In this document: piece after piece, positions 1 to 5,967 of the stretch | Numbering within the stretch: the stretch's first letter is position 1 | Layout of the letters: every line of letters begins with the position of its first letter | Source of the DNA: an uncultured Acinetobacter sp. | GTDB taxonomy: Bacteria > Cyanobacteriota > Vampirovibrionia > Gastranaerophilales > Gastranaerophilaceae | Length of the DNA stretch: 10,616 nucleotides | Assembly: GCA_946623365.1 (NCBI GenBank) | Contig: CAMORE010000071.1 | Coordinates: forward strand, 1 to 10,616 | Reading direction: 5' to 3' | The notes under the pieces: generated by a model | What the model saw: the letters and a program-made list of their open reading frames with translations, nothing else | The model's database searches: none | What the model was told of the DNA's origin: nothing | Made by a program: the position numbers and the translations under genes

Positions 1-1
1 C

Positions 2-214
2 AAATGGATAACAGGTTCTAAGTTTATGAGAATAAGTTATGCTGTTGCAAAGGTTTTGGCGTTTATCCTAATCATTGCCGCAAAAATTCCAGATATTCCG
101 AATCAAGAAATTATCTGGAATATCGGATACTGGGCAGCAGTGTTTGCAATTGTCTTCTGCGTAGTTCGCGGTTTGCCGGTTGTAATCGAAGCCAAAAGAG
201 CTATTGAGGGATAA
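2..214 (+). CDS. C-terminal end of a membrane protein, probably CDP-alcohol phosphatidyltransferase (PgsA-like), 5' partial
   Basis: The frame is open from base 2 (Lys-Trp-Ile-Thr-Gly-Ser-Lys-Phe, then the Met at 26), so this is the tail of a gene that begins outside the window and not a 62-residue protein. About 70 residues are visible. They hold two hydrophobic segments (around VAKVLAFILIIAAKI and WAAVFAIVFCVVRGLPVVI) and end in a short charged tail, EAKRAIEG. Two last membrane helices preceded by a Lys-containing loop match the end of phosphatidylglycerophosphate synthase and related CDP-alcohol phosphatidyltransferases, which make acidic phospholipids at the inner membrane. The catalytic DG(x)2AR motif lies upstream and cannot be seen, so the assignment rests on topology and weak similarity. 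The gene ends TAA-TAG, and trmL follows in the same direction, so the two may be cotranscribed. Confidence 0.5.
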   Translation, partial: KWITGSKFMRISYAVAKVLAFILIIAAKIPDIPNQEIIWNIGYWAAVFAIVFCVVRGLPVVIEAKRAIEG

Positions 215-221
215 TAGATTG

Positions 222-267
222 CTCTCCCATTGAGGGAGGGGCGAAATCTTTGATTTCGGGGTGTGGT
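222..267 (+). repeat. GC-rich double-hairpin intergenic repeat, copy 1
   Basis: Two adjacent hairpins fill the gap between the PgsA-like gene and trmL. The first pairs CTCTCCC (222-228) with GGGAGGG (234-240), including one G-T wobble, around a five-base loop. The second pairs CGAAATC (242-248) perfectly with GATTTCG (252-258) around TTT. A G-rich tail, GGGGTGTGGT, follows and runs up to the trmL start codon, where it can act as the Shine-Dalgarno sequence. The hairpin plus G-rich tail aligns with the reverse complement of the palindrome at 2424-2463, apart from an insertion carrying the second hairpin. The high G+C stands out against AT-rich surroundings. It looks like a dispersed REP-like element. 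Family membership beyond these two copies is inferred. Confidence 0.6.
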
Positions 268-268
268 A

Positions 269-718
269 ATGTCAAAAATTAATGTTGTTTTATATGAACC
301 TGAGATACCTGCAAATACAGGAAATATTGCAAGACTTTGCGTGTGTACCGGAGCATCGCTTTATCTTGTAGGCAAACTTGGTTTTGCACTTACCGATAAA
401 TATGTAAAGAGAGCCGGCATGGATTACTGGCAAAATGTAGATTTACACAAAGTTCCGTCAATGGATGAAATGTACAAACAATTTCCTAGCGGACGATTCT
501 TTTATTTAACAACAAAATCTAAAAGAAAATATACGGATATAGAATTTAAAGATGGCGACTTCCTTGTTTTTGGACCGGAATCAAGAGGACTTCCTCAAGA
601 ATATGTTACACAGAAGAGCGCAATAACTTTGCCTATGGTAGAGGGTCAAAGAAGTTTGAATTTGTCTAATTCTGTTGCAATAGCCGTTTATGAAGTTATA
701 AGACAGATAGGATTGTAA
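269..718 (+). CDS. trmL: tRNA (cytidine/uridine-2'-O-)-methyltransferase TrmL, SPOUT family
   Basis: TrmL 2'-O-methylates the wobble nucleotide (C34/U34) of certain leucine tRNAs using S-adenosylmethionine. The 149-residue protein is close to the size of E. coli TrmL (about 157). The three SPOUT motifs are present: PANTGNIARLC near residues 14-24, FGPESRGLP near 101-109, and RSLNLSNSVAIAVYE near 128-142. The second and third form the knotted SAM pocket. The protein consists of the catalytic SPOUT domain only, with no added RNA-binding domain, and should act in the cytoplasm as a dimer. An in-frame GTG at 263 would add two residues. I prefer the ATG at 269 because GGGGTG at 258-263 then sits at a usable ribosome-binding distance. 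That G-rich stretch is the tail of the palindromic repeat just upstream. Confidence 0.9.
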   Translation: MSKINVVLYEPEIPANTGNIARLCVCTGASLYLVGKLGFALTDKYVKRAGMDYWQNVDLHKVPSMDEMYKQFPSGRFFYLTTKSKRKYTDIEFKDGDFLVFGPESRGLPQEYVTQKSAITLPMVEGQRSLNLSNSVAIAVYEVIRQIGL

Positions 719-734
719 AATACCGTTTTTAAGT

Positions 735-770
735 TTGACAAAACTTATACCAAACAGTTAAAATTATTAT
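735..770 (+). promoter_or_regulatory. Candidate sigma70-type promoter of folK, predicted leaderless start
   Basis: A perfect -35 TTGACA (735-740) is followed after 18 bases by TAAAAT (759-764). Transcription would begin about seven bases after the -10 box, at or next to the A of the folK ATG at 771. There is no Shine-Dalgarno-like sequence between trmL and folK. The arrangement suggests a leaderless folK transcript, although read-through from trmL remains possible. Seen: box sequences and spacing. Inferred: the transcription start. Confidence 0.5.
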
Positions 771-1271
771 ATGGCAATTGTATATTTATCATTAGGTTCA
801 AATATAGGTGACAGGCTCGGGTATGTTCAGCAAGCTGCAAGTATTATTGGCACTACCAATAATATCAGTATTGTGTCCTCTTCATCTTTTTATGAAACAG
901 AGCCTTGGCAAATGGATTCTCCAAACTGGTTTGTTAATGCAATTGTTCAAATATCAACATCACTTTCACCTGAGGAACTTTTAATTGTAATCAACCGTAT
1001 AGAAGCGCAATTAGGAAGAGACAGAAGCGGAAAAAGGGAATATACGGATAGAACTATAGACATTGATATTCTTTTTTATGACGATAAAATTATAAATACA
1101 GATAAACTGACAATCCCGCACAAATTTTTTCACAGAAGAGCTTGTATGCTCGTCCCGATGCTTGAAATAGCTCAGGATTATATTCACCCTTTATTCAAAA
1201 AATCTATTTCAGAATTGTATGATGAACTTGAAGATCCGGAACAGGTAGTTCTTTATGGGACAAGAGTGTAA
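771..1271 (+). CDS. folK: 6-hydroxymethyl-7,8-dihydropterin pyrophosphokinase (HPPK)
   Basis: FolK transfers pyrophosphate from ATP to 6-hydroxymethyl-7,8-dihydropterin, the step before dihydropteroate synthase in folate synthesis. The 166-residue length is typical of a stand-alone HPPK. The N-terminal SLGSNIGDR (7-15) and the signature around RDRSGKREYTDRTIDIDILFY are clear, with Asp97 and Asp99 matching the two Mg2+-binding aspartates of the family. The Pro usual before the Arg in the signature is Asp here. The substrate-side segment IPHKFFHRRACMLVPMLEI (115-133) is also canonical. No folP or folB is adjacent, so the pathway is dispersed. The gene has no ribosome-binding site but has a promoter-like pair immediately upstream. 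Its last 17 bases overlap the following flavoprotein gene, which indicates translational coupling. Confidence 0.93.
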   Translation: MAIVYLSLGSNIGDRLGYVQQAASIIGTTNNISIVSSSSFYETEPWQMDSPNWFVNAIVQISTSLSPEELLIVINRIEAQLGRDRSGKREYTDRTIDIDILFYDDKIINTDKLTIPHKFFHRRACMLVPMLEIAQDYIHPLFKKSISELYDELEDPEQVVLYGTRV

Positions 1272-2388
1272 AAGTATTTGCATAATAGGAGCCGGTGCAT
1301 CCGGTTGTATGTGTGCATATTTTTTATTAAAAGCCGGTTTAGAGGTCACTATGTTTGATTATGGTGATCCTTTAAGAACTTTACTTCCAACCGGCGGCGG
1401 AAGATGTAATCTTGCCCATGCGGAGTATGATTACAGAGAGCTTGCTAAAAATTATCCGAGGGGCGAAAAATTTTTATATTCCGTTTTTTCTCGATTTTCT
1501 ACATATGATACAATATCTCTGTTTGAAGAACTGGGGGTTAAAACTTATACCCAAGATAACGGAAGAATTTTTCCAATCTCGAATAGTGCAAAAGATGTTA
1601 GAGCAAAGATTCTAAAATTCATTAAGGATGCAAATTTTATTAAAGAAAAAATAGAAAAAATAGAAGAGCTAAAAAACGGTTATAAAATAATAACAGGTAA
1701 AGCGGCGTATTTTTTCTCTGATGTAATTATATCAACAGGGGGAAAAGGGAATTTTAAAGGTCTTGATAAACACAATATTATTCCTAAAACTCCGTCACTT
1801 GTCGGATTGGAGTCAAATATAAAATCTTTAAGCGGTGTAGTATTAAAGAATGTTTACTCTAATACCTGCAAAATAACCGACGATTTATTATTTACTCATT
1901 TTGGTATATCAGGTCCTCTTGCGTATAAAATTTCGTCTATAAAAACAAAAGATAAATATCCTTACAAATTAAGTTTTAATTTGTACCAAGATTTATCGGA
2001 TTTGCAAGAACTTTTAAATAATAATCCTCATAAAGCTTTAAAAAACATATTGTCATCAATTTTTCCTTACAGGTTCGCTCAATATATTTCTGGAGATTAC
2101 GCCGAAATAACCGGTTCACAAATAGATGGTAAAACTCGTGATTATATTTTAGATAAAATACATAATTTTGAACTATCCGTAACAGGAACAAATAAAGGTG
2201 AAGAAACTGTAACATCAGGCGGATACAATCTAAATGAAGTTAATCCTAAGACAATGGAATCAAAAATATATCCTAATGTTTATATAATAGGAGAAGCTTT
2301 GGATATAGACGGATTTTGCGGCGGGTTTAATCTTCAAAATGCTTGGTCAACAGCTTATGTTGCGTCTGAAGGCATTATAAACAAATGA
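1255..2388 (+). CDS. FAD-binding flavoprotein of the HI0933/YhiN/BaiN family (aminoacetone oxidase family)
   Basis: A 377-residue, probably cytoplasmic flavoprotein. The N-terminal dinucleotide-binding motif IIGAGASGCMCAYFLLKAG (10-28) binds the FAD ADP moiety. TGGGRCNLAH (46-55), LLFTHFGISGP (211-221), and the C-terminal TSGGYNLNEVNPKTMESK (320-337), IIGEALDIDGFCGGFNLQNAW (344-364) are signatures of the HI0933 family. Members have been linked to aminoacetone oxidation and, in gut Clostridia (BaiN), to bile-acid chemistry, but physiological roles are mostly unproven, so no substrate is assigned. Odd point: after STGGKGN (160-166) the Gly-rich GSTGDGY-like stretch common in relatives is missing, a gap of roughly eight residues. 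The start overlaps the folK end in another frame, and AGGTAG at 1243-1248 may help reinitiation. Confidence 0.85.
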   Translation: MGQECKSICIIGAGASGCMCAYFLLKAGLEVTMFDYGDPLRTLLPTGGGRCNLAHAEYDYRELAKNYPRGEKFLYSVFSRFSTYDTISLFEELGVKTYTQDNGRIFPISNSAKDVRAKILKFIKDANFIKEKIEKIEELKNGYKIITGKAAYFFSDVIISTGGKGNFKGLDKHNIIPKTPSLVGLESNIKSLSGVVLKNVYSNTCKITDDLLFTHFGISGPLAYKISSIKTKDKYPYKLSFNLYQDLSDLQELLNNNPHKALKNILSSIFPYRFAQYISGDYAEITGSQIDGKTRDYILDKIHNFELSVTGTNKGEETVTSGGYNLNEVNPKTMESKIYPNVYIIGEALDIDGFCGGFNLQNAWSTAYVASEGIINK

Positions 2389-2520
2389 GGGTGAATAAAA
2401 AGTTAACAAACTTGCAGATATTGACCCCTCACCCCTACCCCTCTCCCACAAGGGGCGAGGGGGTTTTACGCTAGTTTGTGTAATTTGCAAATTATTATAA
2501 ATTTGACTTTTTAATCACCC
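2389..2520 (+). repeat. MITE-like intergenic element: nested inverted repeats around GC-rich palindrome (repeat copy 2)
   Basis: The whole gap between two converging genes is symmetric. The outer arms, GGGTGAATAAAAAGTTAA (2389-2406) and the reverse complement of 2503-2520, match at 16 of 18 positions. Inner arms 2407-2415 and 2470-2478 match at 8 of 9. The centre (2424-2463) is GC-rich and contains a hairpin: CCCCTC (2438-2443) pairs with GAGGGG (2457-2462), and CCC (2445-2447) with GGG (2453-2455). The centre, read on the minus strand, resembles the repeat before trmL. The left arm begins directly after the stop codon of the flavoprotein gene. It could be a non-autonomous mobile element (no transposase is present), a bidirectional terminator, or both. 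No clear target-site duplication was seen. Confidence 0.5.
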
Positions 2521-2528
2521 ACATTGTT

Positions 2529-2753
2529 TTAGTAGTGTTTTTCATCAGGGCAATGACAGTAGCATTCTTCAAATCCGCTTGTTGCAAGTAATGTAATACC
2601 GCTTATTCCGACAAGAGAGTATACAATTCTTGCAAGGATTGAACCTTGACCAAACATTGCATCAACAATATTATAGTCAAAGAAACCTACAATACCCCAG
2701 ACAACGGCACCTGTTATAACAAGTGCATAAGCTATCATTCTAAGGATTTGCAT
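2529..2753 (-). CDS. Small DUF378 membrane protein with Cys/His-rich tail
   Basis: A 74-residue inner-membrane protein. Two hydrophobic helices (about 5-26 and 39-58) carry the DUF378 pattern: a small-residue-rich first helix ending VVWGIVGFFDYNIVDAMFG, then a second beginning ARIVYSLVGISGI. DUF378 proteins such as B. subtilis YuzA are short two-helix proteins of unknown function, so none is assigned. The last 14 residues are unusual: Cys64, Cys66, His67, Cys68 and His73 cluster in ECYCHCPDEKHY, which could bind a metal or be lipidated or oxidised. It is preceded by a strong AAGGAGG (2762-2768) nine bases before the ATG and has its own -10 box. It is monocistronic and converges on the flavoprotein gene. 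Confidence 0.75.
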   Translation of the reverse strand: MQILRMIAYALVITGAVVWGIVGFFDYNIVDAMFGQGSILARIVYSLVGISGITLLATSGFEECYCHCPDEKHY

Positions 2754-2761
2754 AACTTATC

Positions 2762-2802
2762 CCTCCTTTCATAAAATTTTGACAATCAGAAAACTAATTA
2801 TA
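2762..2802 (-). promoter_or_regulatory. Promoter -10 and ribosome-binding site of the DUF378 gene
   Basis: On the minus strand TATAAT (2802-2797) lies upstream of a near-consensus Shine-Dalgarno AAGGAGG (2768-2762) and the ATG at 2753. Transcription from this box would give a leader of about 37 bases. The -35 is weak. A second AAAGGAGG copy occurs just upstream of the -10 (around 2803-2811). This gene is conventionally leadered, in contrast to several neighbours. Confidence 0.5.
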
Positions 2803-2974
2803 CCTCCTTTCTTTATTGAGTGATTTATACTTCTTTTAAAGAATCAGATAATATTTCTATTTACTTCCTTTTTTATTATCAAATTTTTCTACAATTTTTC
2901 ATTAACCGATAGGAGTAGTCTATAATAATAAAATTTATTGAAAAACTTCGAATTCTGCAGAAATATAGAAATAT

Positions 2975-3033
2975 TTGTATTTTTTTTCTCATATTTGGTA
3001 TAATAAATAAGTTGAAATATATAAAATACAATT
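2975..3033 (+). promoter_or_regulatory. Promoter region of the mlaE-like gene
   Basis: An extended -10, TGGTATAAT (2996-3004), is preceded at 18 bases by TTGTAT (2975-2980). This would give a leader of about 22 bases with no Shine-Dalgarno sequence. A second -10-like TAAAAT (3022-3027) sits exactly six bases before the ATG, the spacing seen at other leaderless-looking genes here, but it lacks a -35. The rest of the 280-base gap (2754-3033) has a 10-bp perfect palindrome TTCTGCAGAA (2953-2962), a possible operator, and another TATAAT at 2921-2926. No coding region was seen in it. Confidence 0.5.
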
Positions 3034-3834
3034 ATGAAAATATACTATAAAGCTACATATACATATAAAATATTTCGTGGAATACTACAAGCTTTTAATA
3101 GCTTACTTTCCACGCTCGGTTATATAGTAATGTATGGCATTGAATTAATAAAGGGTTTAAAAAATAAGCCTACCACTTTTAAAGAATTATCTTATCAATG
3201 TTATAGATTTGGCGTTACATCACTTCCCATAACACTTTCAATTGTCGGTATGACATCCGTAATTGTAGCAATGCAGGTTGCAGGAGAAATGGTTAAGCAG
3301 GGAGCCGGAAATTATGTTGGCATGTTGATTGCTATCCTTATGGTAAGAGAAGAAGCGGTTATTATGGCAGGCTTTGCAATTATCTCAATGATAGGCTCTT
3401 CTCTGGCATCTGAAATTGCAACAATGAAAGTAACCGAACAGATTGATGCAATCAGGGTGCTAAAAGTTAACCCTATTCATTACCTTTTTACTCCCCGAGT
3501 TTTGGCGGGATTTATTATGATGCCTGTTGTTGTAATTATTTCTTCATTAATCGGTATTGCAGGCGGTGCAATTGCATCTAATCTCGTATCCGGATTAACA
3601 TTCAAAGCATATTTTGATTCGGTATGGTTTGGACTTAATATGCATGATTTAAAAGTTTGTATTATGAAATCATTTGCATTTGGCTTTGTAATTGCGTTAA
3701 TAAGCTGCTCTTGCGGAATGGAAGCTCGTGACGGCGCAAAAGGTGTCGGTCAGGCGACAACAAAAGCAGTTGTTTGGTCTTTTGTTGCAATTGTAATTGT
3801 CGATTTAATATTTGCAGCTGCATGCTTTTATTAA
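3034..3834 (+). CDS. MlaE-family lipid ABC transporter permease
   Basis: A 266-residue integral inner-membrane protein of the MlaE/TGD1/YrbE family. These permeases pair with an MlaF-type ATPase and an MCE-domain substrate-binding protein to move phospholipids between inner and outer membranes (in plastids, TGD1 imports lipid). The family signature is clear: GSSLASEIATMKVTEQIDAI (121-140) followed by NPIHYLFTPRVLAG (146-159). An amphipathic N-terminal helix is followed by about five membrane segments (roughly 62-82, 94-122, 155-185, 215-228, 245-264). The usual RE(L/I)(G/A)P stretch and the later AGR are altered to REEAVIMAGFA (105-115), a noticeable divergence. No mlaF or mlaD partner lies beside it. 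Neighbours point toward it from the other strand or away, so it is monocistronic here. No ribosome-binding site precedes the ATG. Confidence 0.88.
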   Translation: MKIYYKATYTYKIFRGILQAFNSLLSTLGYIVMYGIELIKGLKNKPTTFKELSYQCYRFGVTSLPITLSIVGMTSVIVAMQVAGEMVKQGAGNYVGMLIAILMVREEAVIMAGFAIISMIGSSLASEIATMKVTEQIDAIRVLKVNPIHYLFTPRVLAGFIMMPVVVIISSLIGIAGGAIASNLVSGLTFKAYFDSVWFGLNMHDLKVCIMKSFAFGFVIALISCSCGMEARDGAKGVGQATTKAVVWSFVAIVIVDLIFAAACFY

Positions 3835-3942
3835 ATCCCGTTTATACTAATATTTTTATATACCGCAAATACATTTACACTTTACCTGCCGGAATGTTTG
3901 CTGCACGTATGTAACAAGGGGTTTAAAAGTTTTTCTCCGGCT

Positions 3943-5040
3943 TTATACTGCGAATCTAAAGTGAACAATGTCACCGTCTTGAACGACATAGTCCTTCCCT
4001 TCAAGACGTGTAACGCCTTTATCTTTGCATGCAGTATAGGAACCATTATCAACAAAATCTTTGTAGCTGGTAACTTCTGCTCTTATAAATCCTTTTTCAA
4101 AGTCTGTATGAATAACGCCTGCGGCTTGCGGAGCCTTAGTTCCTTGTGCGCATGTCCATGCTCTTGTTTCTTTTTCTCCTGCTGTTATAAATGTTATCAG
4201 ATTCAATAAAGAATATACGGATTTAATCATTTTATCGATGCCGCTATCTGATATACCCAATTCTGCAAGATATTCTTTAGCGCCTTCCTCACCAAGTTCA
4301 ACGAGCTCTTCCTCTATTCTTGCACAAATTATAACAGTTTCTGCTCCTTGTTTTGATGCATATTCTTCTACTCGTTTTGTATATTCGTTTCCGTCTTTGA
4401 GGTCAAATTCAGAAACATTTGCGCAATATATTACAGGTTTTACAGACATTAAATTTAGAGGTTTGATTACGTTTATTTCATCTTCATTAAAATGTTCATT
4501 CAGATTAATAAAATGACCTTCTTGAAGCATTTCGTTTAATTTAGTAAGAGCATTGTTTTCTAATACAGCTTCCTTATCTCCGCCTTTAGCTTGTTTTGAA
4601 ATTCTTGCCAGTCTTCTTTCTATTGAAGCAATATCCGCAAGGGCAAGCTCTGTATTTATTGTTTCAATATCAGATATAGGATCGACTTTACCTTCTACGT
4701 GAATAGTATTTTCATCATCAAAACACCTTACAACTTGAATAATTGCATCCACTTCTCTAATGTTATGCAAAAATTGGTTCCCCAGTCCTTCTCCTTGACT
4801 TGCACCCTTTACAAGTCCGGCTATATCTACAAACTCAATTACTGTTGGTATAATTTCTTTAGATTTACATAAGTCGGCAAGGATTTGTAATCTTTCATCA
4901 GGAACAGTAACAACTCCAACATTCGGTTCTATTGTACAGAACGGATAATTTGCACTTTGTGCATTTTTTGTAGCGGTTAACGCATTAAATAAGGTTGATT
5001 TTCCTACGTTTGGTAATCCTACAATTCCTGCTCTTAACAT
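3943..5040 (-). CDS. ychF: Ribosome-binding ATPase YchF (OLA1 subfamily)
   Basis: YchF is a conserved P-loop protein of the Obg family that prefers ATP over GTP, binds ribosomes, and affects the oxidative stress response. It is cytoplasmic. The 365-residue length matches the family (E. coli 363). The P-loop GLPNVGKST spans 8-16, and DIAGLVKGASQGEGLGNQFL (72-91) forms the switch II region. NVSE (208-211) replaces the NKxD guanine-specificity motif, as expected for an ATP-using YchF. A coiled-coil helical insert lies around 130-175. The C-terminal TGS domain (about 280-365) ends GDIVHFRFAV. The ATG at 5040 has AGAGGAAA upstream at correct spacing. An extended -10, TGTTATAAT, lies at 5083-5075, giving it its own promoter downstream of gloA. 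It converges with mlaE over 108 bases without an obvious strong terminator. Confidence 0.97.
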   Translation of the reverse strand: MLRAGIVGLPNVGKSTLFNALTATKNAQSANYPFCTIEPNVGVVTVPDERLQILADLCKSKEIIPTVIEFVDIAGLVKGASQGEGLGNQFLHNIREVDAIIQVVRCFDDENTIHVEGKVDPISDIETINTELALADIASIERRLARISKQAKGGDKEAVLENNALTKLNEMLQEGHFINLNEHFNEDEINVIKPLNLMSVKPVIYCANVSEFDLKDGNEYTKRVEEYASKQGAETVIICARIEEELVELGEEGAKEYLAELGISDSGIDKMIKSVYSLLNLITFITAGEKETRAWTCAQGTKAPQAAGVIHTDFEKGFIRAEVTSYKDFVDNGSYTACKDKGVTRLEGKDYVVQDGDIVHFRFAV

Positions 5041-5074
5041 AATTATTTCCTCTTTAAATCTAATATCTTTAAAA

Positions 5075-5083
5075 ATTATAACA
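5075..5083 (-). promoter_or_regulatory. Extended -10 promoter of ychF
   Basis: The minus strand reads TGTTATAAT, an extended -10 element that needs little from a -35 box, and none is evident at 17 bases. Predicted transcription start near 5068 gives a leader of about 28 bases containing the AGAGGAAA ribosome-binding site. This separates ychF expression from gloA. Confidence 0.55.
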
Positions 5084-5135
5084 TATGAATATTAAATAAA
5101 AAGGTTATCAATTTTGAGAGTCTGTGCATGAAATA

Positions 5136-5519
5136 TTACCACTGAACTTTTTCGATTAGTTCAATTTCATATCCGTCAGGATCTTTTATAAATGCTATTA
5201 AAGAACCTTTACCGGTTAAATCAAATGGTTCATACAGGTATTTATACCCAAGTTTGTTGATTTTTTGAGTAAACAATTCCATAGATTCTACGCTAAATGC
5301 AAAATGACCAAAGCCATTTCCTATTTCGTACCCATTATCAGGAGTTTCATCATTATAGGTCAATTCTATTTGGCATGTATTTGATTCATCACTTAAAAAA
5401 TATAACCAGCAATCTTCCAGTCTTCTTTTTTCCGTAAGTTTCATATTAAATAACTCAGTGTAAAATTTTAAAGATTTTTCTATATTTTTTACTCTAATCA
5501 TAGTGTGTAAAAATTTCAT
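5136..5519 (-). CDS. gloA: Lactoylglutathione lyase / glyoxalase I-type VOC protein
   Basis: A 127-residue vicinal-oxygen-chelate protein closely resembling bacterial glyoxalase I, which isomerises the hemithioacetal of methylglyoxal and glutathione (or a thiol substitute) to the lactoyl thioester. All four metal ligands of E. coli GloA have counterparts: His5 (FLHTMIRV), Glu52 (IELTYN), His72 (GFGHFAFSV) and Glu120 (DPDGYEIELIE). Two beta-alpha-beta-beta-beta repeats cover the protein, which acts as a dimer in the cytoplasm. An upstream ATG at 5555 would add 12 residues (MIYNYIIKEENY). I chose the ATG at 5519 because AGAGGAG (5532-5526) sits seven bases before it and the family begins at this point. 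The upstream ATG would also overlap the divergent thioesterase start. The thiol cofactor of this organism is not known from the window. Confidence 0.88.
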   Translation of the reverse strand: MKFLHTMIRVKNIEKSLKFYTELFNMKLTEKRRLEDCWLYFLSDESNTCQIELTYNDETPDNGYEIGNGFGHFAFSVESMELFTQKINKLGYKYLYEPFDLTGKGSLIAFIKDPDGYEIELIEKVQW

Positions 5520-5536
5520 ATAATTCTCCTCTTTTA

Positions 5537-5556
5537 TGATATAATTATATATCATG
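5537..5556. promoter_or_regulatory. Overlapping divergent -10 boxes between gloA and the thioesterase gene
   Basis: A near-palindromic AT-rich block reads ATGATATAATTATATATCAT from 5536. On the plus strand it holds an extended -10, TGATATAAT (5537-5545), eight bases before the thioesterase ATG at 5554. On the minus strand it holds TATAAT (5549-5544), whose predicted start near 5537 leads into the gloA ribosome-binding site. The two -10 boxes overlap by two bases, so RNA polymerase cannot occupy both at once. Confidence 0.6.
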
Positions 5557-5964
5557 AAACATTTATTAGAACAAACAGTATATTACGCAGATACAGATTC
5601 ATACGGTGTAACTTGGCATGGAACGTATTTAAGATGGATGGAACAAGGCAGAGTTGAATTTTGCAGAGAAATAGGACTCGACCTTGTTGAGATGAAAAAA
5701 AATGACATTGTTATTCCTGTCACAAATATAAATATCAGATATAAAGCTTCTGCCGTTCTTGATGATAAAATTATTGTAGAAACAGAAATAACAAAAGTTT
5801 CACCTTTAACAGTAGAATTTTCTCAAACAATTAAGAACAAAACTTCCGGAAAAGTTTATGTAATCGGAACGGTAGAAGTTGTAGCCGTAAATTCAGAAGG
5901 CAGAATTTATCGCAGGATGCCTGAAGTTTTGAAAAATATTTGTGAACAAGCGATGAAGGAATAA
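5554..5964 (+). CDS. YbgC/4HBT-type acyl-CoA thioesterase (hotdog fold)
   Basis: A 136-residue single-domain hotdog thioesterase, a cytoplasmic hydrolase of acyl-CoA (or acyl-ACP) thioesters. The family signature is at the N terminus: VYYADTDSYGVTWHGTYLRWMEQGR (9-33), where Asp15 aligns with the catalytic aspartate of YbgC (Asp18 in E. coli) and is followed by the conserved His22 and Glu30-Gln-Gly-Arg helix. The central helix and five-stranded sheet follow, ending GTVEVVAVNSEGRIYRRMP. Substrate cannot be told from sequence: short-chain acyl-CoA, 4-hydroxybenzoyl-CoA and dihydroxynaphthoyl-CoA hydrolases share this pattern. No Tol-Pal or menaquinone genes adjoin. There is no ribosome-binding site, and the -10 box lies eight bases before the ATG. 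It starts a tight operon with the pseudouridine synthase and coaE. Confidence 0.85.
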   Translation: MKHLLEQTVYYADTDSYGVTWHGTYLRWMEQGRVEFCREIGLDLVEMKKNDIVIPVTNINIRYKASAVLDDKIIVETEITKVSPLTVEFSQTIKNKTSGKVYVIGTVEVVAVNSEGRIYRRMPEVLKNICEQAMKE

Positions 5965-5967
5965 TTA

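Noticed and set aside
1412..2215. Short ORFs of 67 (plus) and 79 (minus) residues
   Set aside because: Both lie inside the flavoprotein gene, which has full-length family signatures.
2921..2926. Isolated TATAAT that might mark a small RNA gene upstream of mlaE
   Set aside because: No convincing -35, no downstream terminator hairpin with a U-run, and such boxes are frequent by chance in AT-rich gaps.
3865..3901. Imperfect hairpin in the mlaE-ychF gap as a terminator
   Set aside because: The 9-bp stem is AT-rich and bulged, with a long loop and no T-run after it on either strand.
3898..4516. Plus-strand ORFs of 103 and 92 residues
   Set aside because: They are shadows lying inside ychF on the opposite strand; the Cys- and Ser-rich composition is an artefact of reading antisense.
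5517..5555. Upstream ATG (5555) for gloA, adding 12 residues
   Set aside because: The ATG at 5519 has a strong ribosome-binding site and matches the family N terminus; the upstream codon lies at or before the predicted transcription start.
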